Source: Strigamia acuminata
Lineage: Eukaryota; Arthropoda; Chilopoda; Geophilomorpha; Linotaeniidae
Length of the DNA stretch: 64,000 nt
Direction: 5' to 3'
Assembly: GCA_949358305.1 (NCBI GenBank)
Contig: OX442323.1
Coordinates: forward strand, 9,238,001 to 9,302,000
The notes below the pieces were generated by a model. The model did no database searches. It was not told the DNA's origin and saw nothing but the letters and a program-made list of their open reading frames with translations. Below are positions 13,301 to 24,949 of the stretch, in pieces (position 1 is the stretch's first letter; every line of letters starts with the position of its first letter). Both the position numbers and the translations under genes were made by a program.

Positions 13301-15725
13301 AAAAAGCTGCATACACGAAAACGCTAGTTCGTTCTGTTTCTTTTCTTCACTCTCTCTCTCTCTCTCTCTCGCCTATCAACAAACTGTCGGTCTCATACAA
13401 AATTAATTCGTGCCAGCCCAAAAGTGCACTGCACACCCTTCAAAATGCTTCAATTTAATGAGAGCAACCTCTTGCACTTCACCGTTGCTGCTCTTCAACT
13501 CGCAAACCTTTCCTTGGCCTTCGTTTGATTAAATTTGCAGCCACTTGACAAACTTGCTCCGAATGCACATCGCAACCGAGTCTACATAATTAGCAAAGAG
13601 CAACTTTTAACACTCTAAACACTCTAAACATTCCCAAACCTCATTCCGCAAAAAACGCAAAGAACGCAAAAACACCTAACCTATCCTGCGATACTCGCAC
13701 AAATTAATGTCGCCTCAAGATGGCCGCGCACCATTTTTAATGAATAAATAAAAAATTCCTATATTCTTATATTCTTGGGTAAATCCGAACCCGAGTTCAC
13801 GTTGACACCTGATTTATTTCACTCGAAAGGCTTAATTCTGCACGCGGCAAAGCAAGGCAAAGCTGGCGATCCGCATGAAACGCGGGACGTTCGTTTCATT
13901 TGTTTAATCAAAAACTTGCCAATCGTCGAGTGCAGCGCTTTAATGTTTAAAGCGCCATTACCTGCACAAATTAGCAACACTTGTTTGCCCGAATTAAAAG
14001 CAAGTCGAGCACGAAACATTAAACATTGCCTTATTGCAAAAAATTCAAAACCATCAAAACTTTTAGCGAAAAAACGGCGCGCATTAAACGCACTCGCTAT
14101 CACATGACCCACGCGCGTCTGTTGGGAGACCCTCGAGTGTTTTCGCAAAAGGTGGCGACACGCGTTCCCCCTTTTTCCAGCATTTATCAACAGCGATCGA
14201 ATGAAGAAAAGAGAAGGAGAAGAGAAGCGAAGCACGGCGGGGAAACATCAGCAATAGCAGTAGTGGTAGCAAAGTATTTTATTTCAAGCCACTGACCTTA
14301 TCAGCGAGTCGGGAGTAGTGGCAGCCACAGAGAAACCATAAAGCCCAATTCACCCCCAGAGACGAGTTGAGAAGATAATAGGAAGCCAGTATTTTTCCCC
14401 TCGCAGGCCACTATCAAATGACCCTCTTTGGCTAGGCCCCCGTGCGTGGAGGTGACCCATCTCAACTCCAACCGTTGTCAATCCACCGGGCCATTGACAA
14501 ATATGAGAAGACGAACAAACCACTCTCCAAACCAAAATAAAACACAGCACCCGCACCCGCATCGCCTCGCCTCGCCGAACAAGCTGCAAAATCTCACTTT
14601 CCCTCCTGTCAATTCGACCCACACTCCCACTCTCCTGAATCCCACTCTCCTTACACTCTTTCGCCACTCTTGTGCCACTCTTGTGCAGTCTGGCGTCAAA
14701 GACAAAACCGCCTCCTGTCGATATCTTTCCAACAAATGCAAATTCAAAGACAAGCTCGCAGGATTCTGTGTAGAATCTACTTGTACTTATTTTGGATTTA
14801 GCAAATGTTGCATTTGTATATGTACCTGTGGGTTAGGTTAGGTTTGGGTTAAGAAAAAAGTTTAAGAACCACTGTTCTGAATCTGAAGGACCCGAACTTG
14901 CATTTGCACCTACAACTATGTTTACATGCACCGAATATTTTGAGTGGTGAATAATTCGAGTGTTGCGTTTACGTGCAGAAAATAATTCGTCATTACTTTC
15001 GGCTTTCGACCAATGGGGAAGTGTCGGAAGGGATGCGCACATGCGCAATAAAAATAGTTTGGATTTACTCGAATTAAACAACCTTCTGCGAGGGATTATT
15101 CACTACTCGAATAATCCTTGTCATCCCTGTTTACGCGACAGTTGTCCGCACGGAATATTTCATGTAAACCTAGTATTGGATGTTGGTGGCCATTATTCTT
15201 GCCCAAATCGCAGCCAAATCCGGAAGAAATTCACAACGATTCAGCCGTCCTGTTCCTATTTCAAGTGATTTTGTTTAGAGATACACAAAAACACGTAAAT
15301 CAAAATAAAAACACCAGAATTAAGTGTTTGATTTTGAAAGCAGCTAAAAATAAATACTAGTAGTGTGATTGATGACTTGTCATTGAACCGACAAAGTGAA
15401 CCGCCTCCAGGTCTCTCTTACAACTATCAATTGACCTTATCAGGTCAAGTGGGGTGGGCCACTTGCAAAGTGGTCACCCAAGTACCCTTCAACCCCTCAG
15501 AGCCGTCCTGTGGACAAGTAAAAGGCCAAGTTGAAGGAAGCAGCCAACAAACAATTGGCGAAAAAGTGTCGAATCAATAGTTGCAAAAGCGCTCCCGAGG
15601 TGTGCCTGCCAGACGAGACGACATTTTCAAAATTGCCCCCACCACACCACACCTCGCCCGCCCGCTTCACTTTAATTACATCTCACCTCGGCCTACATTC
15701 CACACCTCCACCTCTTCAACACCCT

Positions 15726-15758
<33 letters not shown>

Positions 15759-17359
15759 TTATTTCGCAACAAACACTTCTTGCACACACTCGTGTAAACA
15801 TAAAACTGCATTGGCCTGTCGACTCGAATGAAACATCGATTGCCAACCCGCCGCAACTAGATTGCCTTTTGCACCCGTTACCGCCAGCTTTATGCCCATC
15901 ATCGGCGCTTACTTGACAAAGATTGAGGTGTCATACTGTCATTTCAATTTCGCTCAACACACGGATCCCTCGCAGCTTACATTTTTCCTATTCAAATTCG
16001 CCACAAGCCCCCGCACTTATTCCTTCTCCAACCCGCTCAATACATCAAATACATGAGACCGAGAGAGGGAGAAAAAAGAAGAAAAAGAAAAAATTGCCAA
16101 GCAAGCCTAACAAAAAGTCAACAGCCAACACCATTTTTCACGCGATTAATGCCAAACAAGGAGCAGAAAACACCATTAATCCAGCGAGCGCTGAAACATC
16201 ATCATCATTACCATCGCAGTGTCGAGTGTGTCTTTATTTAAGTATCTCATCAACTGACCATGGTGAGAACTCCTTTCTTCTCCTCGCTCCTAACATGGCG
16301 ATTACACGCCGAGTCAAGGTAAAAGGGGACCGAGGGGGGCGCCCTGTAAAAGAGGAAGAGGGGGAAAGAAGAAAAAAAAGGCAGAGCAAAACAAAAGAGC
16401 TAGCAGCCGGACCTGGACCTAGCCCTACACCTCAGGGATCAAGCACACCTGACTCCAATAAAATCTCCATTATCCCACTAACTTATTCCGCTTGCATCGC
16501 CGTCTTCAAGAATGAGATAAGTACGTCCCCCTTACACACAAAAAGCCAAAGCCAAATAAAACTGTGCAGCAAAACCAAGCCGGATATACATATTCATTCT
16601 TTTACTTTTAGCAGAGAAAAACACGTCGTAGGACAAAAATGATATCGATATTTATTGCTGAAAAAAACAAGCTATAGCTCTCGCTGTGGTTTGTGGGCTA
16701 ACTGTGGCGTTTTAATCCACCTGCGATGTGCGGCCATTTGTCGCGAGATCCGGGTAATCTTGTCATGTGTCGAGAAAACAAATCCTTCTTGCGAGGCGGT
16801 GTCCGAGCCCCCACTACAAGCAGCCGTCAAGCCTGAATTGGCTGCCACCAGGGGGAAGAAAACACAATAAAACAGAGGTGAAATATGGTGGCAGCAATTT
16901 ACAACATCCAAATCTTTGGGGACTCACTGGAATTTATCACTGTTCTGCGGTGAATCCTGCCGGCACATCCACCTCACACACCCGGGTTGTAATAAAACCT
17001 CTGATGACCTATGTTGCCGGAATACCAACTACGAACATTTCTTTTACTTTTCCCCTCCACCGTCCCCGTCCCCGTCCCCGTCTTCCTTCTCCCTCTCTCC
17101 CTCTCTAGCTCACTCCACTTCCATTCTTCATTTTCCTCTTTTTTCTTTTACCAAATACTTTGGTCCATTCACCTACATAAAGAAAAGTGCAGTGTCTGTC
17201 TGTTAAGCCTCCCACTGCATGTGTGCTGCGAAACCTTGGCAAGATTATAAGAAGCGGCGATAAAAAGCGATTTGGCTCGCCCTCCCTCGCCCACGACCCA
17301 AAACGAGTCTCTCTCTCTCACTACATCCTCAAATCACGCGCGCACACCTAATTAACAAA

Positions 17360-17398
<39 letters not shown>

Positions 17399-20300
17399 TC
17401 GTATGTCTGTTGTTATTCAAGAAGTGCAACACTTGAGTTTGTCGCATCAACATTACCTGCGCTATCGCTAATGTCCTCAATCTGTCCCAACGGTGGCATT
17501 GCACTCAATCACCTTTCATTAGTCGAGCGGCGTATTCGCAAAACATTAACTTGAAGCGCGACGCCGAACCCGGTGTTGTTAATTAGTCCGGCCACTCCGT
17601 TTATGACACTCTGCTCGTCTCGTCCAAACTCCCCCCAACTTTTATAATAATAACAACAACATCATCGGGCTTGTTGTAATGGATGTGGTGTAATCCCTGC
17701 ATAGTAATGAGACAGGAGGAGGTGAAAATTGAAATGGCCCCTAATGGCCTACAAGACGAGGCACAAGCTGTTGCCGCTCCTCTCTCCTCTCTCTCTCTCT
17801 CCCCGTGACCCCATTCTCGTTCGCACAACTTGTACAACAAATTAATAACGAGCCAAGGGTTTAACATACGTCGATATTCAAACGGGTCAAACACGATTCC
17901 CCCTTATAATCATGCGTTTGCCCTTCTTGGTCAAACCGCTTCAAACCAACCAAACACACATTTCCTTTCTTTGATTTTGCAAACTCCGTATTTCACAACT
18001 CTGGAAGGATTGCCTCCTACTCACTCCTCGCCATCCCATCCTTCGCCAGCGTAATCAAGTAGTTGTCTCTGACGAGGGTGTTAATGGCCGCAGGCAGCGG
18101 GGGCTCGGCCCTGCGGCAAATTGGCAAGCTTAACGCACCAACACCCATCCATCCCCGACACCCTTCATCCCCCCGGAAGAAGGAAGGAAGGTAGAGAGAG
18201 AGAGGTGTCTGCTCACAAGAGGATGCTCTCCTCTCTCCTCTCGGAAAACGCAGCTGCCGGGCTCAGTCTGTTGACTTTGCGTTAATCTTGAATAATGTAT
18301 TTCCACAATTGCGCTGCGTGTCTGTCATCGTCAAATATGGCGAGCAACAAGAAAGAGAGAGAGAGAGAGAGAGAGAGATGCGCGCGCATCTTAGCGCTAA
18401 TTGAGGCAGATGGCAGCGAGCGGGGCGCCTCATCAAAACCTCGTTTCAGCCGCCGCTCCAACCTGGCCCCGTCTCCTAACCAGTGTTCGCCCATTAAATT
18501 GCGCGCATTTCCATCACGCTTGCGAATAGAGATTAATAGTCGAGTTGGTGATGACAGATTCGCGGATTAACGAGGCCATTATTTCATTCGTCTCGTCTCT
18601 TCGCGAACCTCCTCGGCTATCAATCGAACCAAACCCAACCGAGCCAACCCAACTCTAAACCAATCCTTTCCTCTCTTCTTGCTCTCATCGCTTTTATCCA
18701 AATGGAACACAAACATCGGCCAACACAAACACCACCTTTTCCTTTTTCGCGCCCTTTTATTAATATTTGTGGTGTCCACTTGTCAATTTGTCCTCGCACC
18801 ACTGGGCGTTGGACGTGTCGCGTTTAGTGTGACGCTGCCAAATTATACTGAACAAACACACTCGACGTCGACACTCAACTCAACCCAACCTCCCCCTCCC
18901 CCTGCCGCTTCTTCTGATCAAATTACTCGACAAACTGTTTTCACGGCCTCGACAAGCGTCAATTCGCACTCATAACCCCAATGTCCCCAACACCAAAATA
19001 CTAAACAAAAAAGGCGTCGCTTAAAACGCGTTTTAAGCTCGTTCCCACTTCATTTTTCATTATTACTTTCTTTTCTTTTGGTTTATTCATTCTCTTCCCT
19101 TCCCTTCGCTGCCATTCTATTCTATTCCATTCCATTCCATTCCTTCACATCCGAAATGAATTCCCCCTCCAACATGTCGAGCAAACGCGACCGCAAACCC
19201 GAGTATTGGGTGGTGGCCACGACGCACTGACCACTTGTCACAGCTGCACCTCACCGACCAAAAGACAAAACTTGGCTCGAGGATCCACTCAAGTGGCCAT
19301 ATCCAGCAAAAGACGGTCAGAAAATGAACTACATAACATCCAAACAATATTAGCTGCCCCTCTTTTAATACCCGAATTTATCGACCGAACCACAAAAAAA
19401 AAAGAAAAAAAAATATATATCTTATATATATAAAAGAAAAAAAAAGTAAATATAAAAAAAAAGAAAAAGAAAAAAAAAGACAAAAGTGTTTCCTTGCTCG
19501 CTCGACTGCAGACCCGAGCTGACGTGCATGCGCAGTCACCAGTTGAGCTGTGATGAATGGTCATGCAATCACGAGGGGCCGGTGCTCACTGCCCACTTGC
19601 TCGCCAATATATGCGCATACCTGACCCGCCAGCATGCCAAATTAGGGGTGGAGTGGCGAGCCATGATTCTCAAACCCCTCTGAATGGCAAATCATAACCG
19701 CTCATGCGCGACATGTGCGGTCAAATTCAAATGCAGAAAAAAGAAAAAAAAGTATAAAAATAAAAAAAAAAAATAAAAAAAAATAAAAAAAATCGCCCAA
19801 CGGTCACCAAACGTTGAAACGCGCATTTATTTTTTAATCTTATTCTATTGCGGGGCCCAGGGACACAAACTTTTAATCAAAATGGCAAAAATGCAATAAA
19901 ACTTGGACCTAACTCGTTATTTATACACGTGGAGCGCTGCAATGACAATCATCTTCATACATATGGCCGAGATTTCGCTAGACTTTTCAAGTGGTTGCGC
20001 CGCGTTTGAATTTTCAATCGACACTGGATAGGACATGGCATAGGAAGGATGGGATGGATGGGGCGGTGAAACAACATTTGCGCCATATTGCGGCCAGCGA
20101 GGAATAAACCTGTCACGAGCCCCCGAATAAGAAAACGGATCGTTTTAATCGTTTGTTTGTGTCGTGCCGAACGATACGAGCGCCAACAAGAAAAAAATGT
20201 AAAAAATATTATTTTTTTTTTTTACTTTTTTCCTGAGTGGTCAAGATTTGGGACAAATCCCCCCGTTAGAGGCACTTTTAAAATTTCACACCATCTTTCT

Positions 20301-21438
20301 CATCTTGTAGCACTCGGGCGTCTGTCATGGGTGATCCGGGAGGGAAGGACGGACGCAGCTGATCTATGCAGCTGAGTGGTCTGCAAGCTGATCCCCCAGT
20401 GATTTATTCTTGTCCAGATAATGGTTGGATACTCCTTTTGACAGCCGCAGCTAAGTTTGGTCATCCGCCCTCTTTTTATGTCCACAAATTTCGGCTCAAG
20501 GGGGGATAGAAAACTCGCTTCAATTAACTCTTTTTTTCAAACTTTGGCAACGACTTTGAATTTTTTAAATCGATTTTTGAACGAAAAAGTTGAATAAATT
20601 CCTTTTGCAAACAAAACAAATCGATTTTATTTTATTCGATTTTATTAATTTTGTTTTCATTAAAATCGGATTTATTTTGATTTTTCTCATTAAAAAAAAA
20701 AAAATCGATTTTATTAATTTTGTTTTCGGATTTCATTTGATTTTTCTCATTAAAAAATCGATTTTATTAATTTTGTTTTCTTTAATTGATAATGTTTAAA
20801 AAGGAATTGCACGTACGTCTCATGGACCGACATTCGTCCGGTGTGGATCTCTCGGTGGCATCCGTCAAATCGGACGCGGGCGTTTCACTCAGTCTTTCCT
20901 GAAGCTCCAAACTGGACGTGGTTTCCTTGTCCGAGCTCTCCTCCTTGACGCAGAGCGGACTCGCGCCCCTCGCCATGGCCGAGCCGAACGTCACGTCGCC
21001 CGTCATGTGCGCGTGCGAGTGCGAGTGCGAGTAACTGGACGTGACTTGGTCCAACTTGGAGCTTTTGGCCGTCGTCGGCAGGAACGCCGAATGGAAGCCG
21101 TTGCGGTCGTCCGACGTGGTCGTGGCGACGGGACGGAACGCGCCGCCGCCGGTCGGGTTGATGAAGCTCAGGCCCCGCTCCATGCCGGGGCTCAGGAACG
21201 GGTTGTGCAGGTGCAACGAATGGCCCGGCAGATTGGCGAAGTTCTCCGGTTGACCGTACAGGGAACGCATCGAGAAGGAGAACGGGATGTGCATGTCCTT
21301 GGCGTCCATGCTCGTCTGGCCGGGGAACGCGGGTGTTCCTTGGACGTGGAGAGCGTCCCTGGATGCTTCCGCCGTTGATGCTAGCACCATCAAGGCTGGC
21401 GACGCCAAAGAGGTCGGCATGTACGCCGAATTTTCCAT
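4382..21438 (-). CDS. RNF220: RNF220: RING-type E3 ubiquitin ligase
   Basis: Fourteen coding exons in order: 20817-21438, 11392-11512, 10979-11018, 9900-9989, 9768-9810, 9459-9580, 9231-9345, 5299-5395, 5119-5169, 5013-5053, 4856-4931, 4662-4782, 4527-4601, 4382-4453. They total 561 aa; human RNF220 is 566. The N-terminus MENSAYMPTSLASPALMVL and the stretch TAEASRD are RNF220-specific. Two CxxC...H-type zinc units follow (CCCPVCGVTL... and TTCPVCNKKL...HVELCL), then EYEWAGQKRIRATTMLEGGF. A coiled coil (SLKIQLRELESQ) leads into the C-terminal RING (KCLICK, ICWHVHCENC, KLCPQC), ending DLRQLYL. The known family role is ubiquitination of nuclear substrates in Wnt and neural signalling. Exon 1 begins at 21445, a spliced acceptor just before the ATG. 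The two giant introns contrast sharply with the compact neighbours. Confidence 0.96.
5396..9230 (-). other. RNF220 large intron (3.8 kb)
   Basis: No exon is recognisable between the exons at 5299-5395 and 9231-9345. The intron holds dinucleotide and tetranucleotide tracts: CT runs near 7108-7130, 7236-7256 and 7361-7374; TTTC runs at about 7607-7660; a CCAAT-type pentamer run at about 7970-8000. It also holds poly-A stretches. Short open frames here have no family signature. Confidence 0.7.
7970..8000 (+). repeat. CCAAT pentanucleotide microsatellite
   Basis: About five and a half head-to-tail copies of CCAAT (CAATC in another register) within the RNF220 intron. Confidence 0.85.
11573..11617 (+). 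repeat. CGTGT pentanucleotide microsatellite
   Basis: About nine uninterrupted head-to-tail copies of GTGTC/CGTGT lying about 60 bp upstream of the RNF220 zinc-finger exon at 11392-11512. Confidence 0.95.
17361..17399 (+). repeat. ATCT tetranucleotide microsatellite
   Basis: A perfect run of ATCT units (nearly ten) inside the RNF220 intron. It is likely to be polymorphic in length. Confidence 0.95.
18352..18378 (+). repeat. GA dinucleotide microsatellite
   Basis: An uninterrupted (GA)n run within the RNF220 intron. Many CT/GA tracts of similar size occur at 7-18 kb. Confidence 0.9.
19113..19143 (+). repeat. ATTCT/ATTCC pentanucleotide microsatellite
   Basis: Two units of ATTCT followed by several of ATTCC, head to tail, in the RNF220 intron. 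Confidence 0.85.
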
Positions 21439-21479
21439 TCTCTGTCTGAAAGAAACAATTTGCAAATAATTTTTATCAA

Positions 21480-22445
21480 TTAAATTCGAAACATTTTTTC
21501 TTTTCAAAATAAATTCCAACATTTCCTTAAAAAAAAATCGAAAATTCCTTAAAAAGACAAAAAAAATTCGAAAAATTCCTATAAAAAGAAAAGAAACTCG
21601 AAATTTTCTTAATTTTCTTAAAAAAAAAACAAAATTTACGAAAATTTCCTTTCAAAGTCGAAAATTTCCTTTAAAAAAATCGAAAATTCTTTAAAAAGAC
21701 AAAAAAAATTCGAAAAATTCCTTTAAAAAGAAAAGAAACTCGAAATTTTCTTAATTTTCTTTAAAAAAAAACAAAACGTACGAAAATTTCCTTAATAAAG
21801 TTAAAGAAATTCAAAATTTCCTTAAAAAAATTTAAAAAAAATTGAGTTTCCTTTCAAAGTCGAAAATTTCTTTAAAAAAAATCGAAAATTCCTTAAAAAG
21901 AAAAGAAACTCGAAATTTTCTTAATTTTCTTAAAAAAAACAAAACGTACGGAAATTTCCTTAATAAATTTAAAGAAATTCCAAAATTTCCTTAAAAAATT
22001 AAAAATGTCGAAAATTTCCCGTAAAAAACCAAAAAAAAAAATTGAAAGTTTCCTTTCGAAGTCGAAAATTTCCTTAAAAAATTAAAAATTTCGAAAATTT
22101 CTTTAAAAAATTAAAAAATTCGAAAATTTCCCGTAAAAAACCAAAAAAAAATTGAAAGTTTCCTTTCGAAGTCGAAAATTTCCTTAAAAAAAATCGAAAA
22201 TTCCTTAAAAAGACAAAAAAAATTCGAAAAATTCCTTTAAAAAGAAAAGAAACTCGAAATCTTCTTAATTTTCTTAAAAAAAAAACAAAACGTACGAAAT
22301 TTCCTTAATAAATTGAAAGAAATTCGAAAATTTCCTTAAAAAATTAAAAATGTCGAAAATTTCCCGTAAAAAACAAAAAAAAAAATTGAAAGTTTCCTTT
22401 CAAAGTCGAAAATTTCCTTCAAAAATGGGAAAAAGTCGAATTTTG
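21480..22445. repeat. Degenerate A/T-rich minisatellite in the RNF220 5' UTR intron
   Basis: About 950 bp is built from variants of a 20-30 bp unit, roughly TCGAAAATTTCCTTAAAAA. A higher-order segment recurs: AAAGAAAAGAAACTCGAAAT followed by a TTCTTAATTTTCTT block and often by CAAAACGTACG. It starts near 21588, 21727, 21899 and 22240. Copies differ by point changes and A-run length, so the array looks old or fast-mutating. It lies wholly inside the intron between the inferred first exon (about 23153) and the start-codon exon (21445). Confidence 0.85.
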
Positions 22446-23152
22446 TTCAAACACTTGGAAAATAATTTGCCAAAAAGAAATCTAAAACTTTTGGAGAAAA
22501 AAATTTCCAACAAAATTTCGATAAACATGAAAAGAAAAGCAAAATTTGCAAAAAACAAAAATTAATTTTTTAAAAATTTTGTTTTCATTAAATGTGACCA
22601 AATCGAAATTTGTGCGCGGAGTGAAAGAGTCCACTTCGCTAATTTCGCACACAACTTGTTCAGAGTGGGATAAAGTAGGTCGGGGGATGAAACACAAAGC
22701 AAGCAACGGGTTGGGACTTGGGGTGTTACGCATGATTGATTCAAGGGGTCCTTCTGATTGAATTATTTCCTTTGGTCGAAATTGAATGAACTAGATTAAA
22801 CCTAACGCTGTCCATCGCATCGAGAGCAGCTGGGGATGTGCACTGCGGTCCAATTACATCTTTTTATTTACATTTGCCCCACTCGACTCCCACATCACAT
22901 GCCCGCCAAAAACCCCCAATTTTCCGTTAAAAAGCTCGCAAATCGCACCCGACCATCCATAACGTAAACAACCACGTCAGACGGGGTCACAAAGAAATCT
23001 TAAAAGTTGCTAAACTATTTAGTTGGCCGTTCGGTCGCGCTTTTTTTGTCATCCGCCCGACCGGTCACGGGCGTCAGTTTCGAGCGAGTCTTCGTCGCGA
23101 CGAGGCATCGTCAGTGTCACGTGTTGGTAAACAGTTTGCTGGTGTTACTTAC

Positions 23153-23520
23153 GTTTTGATGGGACTATGCTTGTGCGTCGACGGATCGGATCGGGGCGCC
23201 TCGGCTCGGCTCGGCTCGGGTCGGGGGCCCGGATTTCGGCGCGCTTGTGTCTCACGCGACTGCAAATTTCACGTGCAAATGTTGCTAACGACGTTTGACG
23301 AAGCGGACATGCTCGCACGATTTCAAATTCACTTCGGATGTCACGCGATTGCTGAAGATTCGGGAAACACTTGGCACTCCACTCTCAGCTCTCTCTACAA
23401 CTCGATTGTAGCCTCGCTCTCAGTTTTCTCGTTGTGTCGAATCAAGAGACAGAATAAAAGAGAGGATAATGGTCTTAGCGACATCTAACGGATGTAAGGC
23501 GAGTTAACGAGATTGCCGTT
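23153..23520 (-). promoter_or_regulatory. RNF220: Probable first non-coding exon and promoter of RNF220
   Basis: On the minus strand a strong donor (ATCAAAAC|GTAAGTAAC) ends an exon at 23153. The matching acceptor (TTTCAG) lies just before 21445, seven bases upstream of the RNF220 ATG. The surrounding 23.03-23.35 kb is unusually GC-rich for non-coding DNA here and includes a GGCTC tandem run at about 23203-23224, consistent with a CpG-rich promoter. The transcription start itself cannot be placed. Confidence 0.5.
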
Positions 23521-23712
23521 TTGACTCCAGAGAGCGTGTTCGACACGATGTACAACTTTTAAAGGATAAAAAAAAAAAGAATATCTAAATTATTTATTGG
23601 TTTATGGATTTTTCGTCGCGACTTTTATTAAATCTTTTATTAAATTGTGCGCCAAATAAAATAATGAAAAGAAAAATGCGTGTTTTGACAATTTATTTAT
23701 TTATTTATTTAT

Positions 23713-24543
23713 TCAGTCCTAAAAAAACAAAGAGAAAAAGAAAGAAAAAATAAAAATTCATTTCAATTGACAATTTGATTAAACCCACAAATTCGACTTA
23801 CTTCCGGAACCTCCAATTCTTTATTATTTATTTTGTCAATTAAATCGTGCGGCGCACTGCCGTCGACGGTGTTTCCAACCGATTGACACGTGCCCAGGAT
23901 TTCTTTCACGGTTCCTTCGAGCTTTCTGGCCATCGAACGGCTTTTCATTTGTTTCGCGATGGCAATTACGTCATCGAAGGAGATGTTGCCGTTATGTTTG
24001 ACTGACAAATGGAAATAAAATACATTAAAAATCAATTTTTTACAATTTTTGCGTTAAATTTACTGTTTTTTTGCTTTTTTCGGTCTCTCGGAGCCTCTTT
24101 CAACGCTTTGATGATTAACGACGCTGCACTTGGGACGACTTCGATTTGTGCCTGTCGGTTTTGAATCGTCAATTTCACGGTGATTTTCAAACCTTTCCAA
24201 TCTTGCGTGGCTTTTGCGATGTCGTCACCAACTTTTTTGGGAGACTAGAAATTTAATTAAATCATTTTAGCATTTTTTTTGTTTTTTTGTATTTTTATTT
24301 TTTACGTACCAAGCCCAATGGGCCGATTTTTGGAGCTAACGATGATGTGGCTCCGACTTCTCCTCCGACGGCACGAAGATACACTGGAAAAGAGATTTTA
24401 TTTTAGGTTTATGTCGCACAAAATGGCAAATTTTCACTCTGAAACGTGGGCTGCGTTTGCGGCGTTTTTACGTTTTTATTTAGATAAATAACCATCCGAT
24501 ACGTACCTACTTTAACTTCCGTTGGATCAAACTTGGGTCCCAT
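23713..24543 (-). CDS. RpL12: 60S ribosomal protein L12 (uL11)
   Basis: Five coding exons (24507-24543, 24310-24383, 24064-24244, 23802-24001, 23713-23718) encode 165 aa, exactly the usual metazoan L12 length. The start [20 protein letters not shown], then [15 protein letters not shown], the RNA-binding core ([20 protein letters not shown]) and the C-terminal [19 protein letters not shown] with [19 protein letters not shown] are diagnostic. L12 sits at the base of the P-stalk, binds the GTPase-centre rRNA and helps recruit elongation factors. The last coding exon holds only GAC TGA; without that splice the frame would read on for 12 extra residues. AATAAA overlaps the stop region (about 23700-23713). 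Confidence 0.97.
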
Positions 24544-24949
24544 TCTGAATTTTATTCCCTACACTCGATAAACACTCGGATGATTTCAGATTAATCTGAA
24601 CAAAACTCCTTCCTTGGAATAGTACAACGCGATGGCCGCCGGGTCATGTGACGTGTACAATCGATTGCTGTCTCCTGGTTTTATTTATTTTTTGTAACGC
24701 GCTAATAGTTTTTCTACACGTTGTAAGTTATATTTATGACCTAAATTAAAATAATTTTAGTCTGGATTCGAATAAGTTTTAGTTTTATTTAAATCATTTT
24801 TACACGATATCCTAAATAACTAATCGATAAAACAAGTGTTTCAGATTTCCGCCGCGAGACTTCGCGCAAAATACCGTTTTAGGGTTAATCTAGGATTAAA
24901 GAAGAGTCTTCGCTTTTCCGTGTTTACTAAGTGAAATTAACGTTTAAAA
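24544..24949. promoter_or_regulatory. Shared upstream region of RPL12 and WBP11 (divergent)
   Basis: 406 bp separate the two start codons on opposite strands, so both promoters lie within it. No TATA box is evident. A small GC patch with a GTCATGTGACGTG stretch sits near 24643-24657. Confidence 0.5.

Larger units (their letters stand above)
11513..20816 (-). other. RNF220 intron 1 of the coding region (9.3 kb), microsatellite-rich
   Basis: The intron runs from the N-terminal coding exon (donor GTACGT just below 20817) to the first zinc-finger exon (acceptor just above 11512). I find no supportable gene inside it. It is dense in CT/GA runs (about 12815-12857, 13350-13371, 15728-15761, 17310-17320, 17785-17803, 18192-18204, 18352-18378) and poly-A tracts. 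Introns of developmental regulators often hold enhancers; no specific element can be called by eye. Confidence 0.7.

Noticed and set aside
13775-14107. 110-codon frame inside the RNF220 intron and several 60-240 codon frames at 12.7-19.7 kb, including 15923-16642
   Set aside because: No family motif, biased low-complexity composition, no splice context; expected by chance in 9 kb of intron.
14824-14848. GGGTTAGGTTAGG, like the arthropod telomere repeat TTAGG
   Set aside because: Only two to three units, degenerate; too short to call an interstitial telomere.
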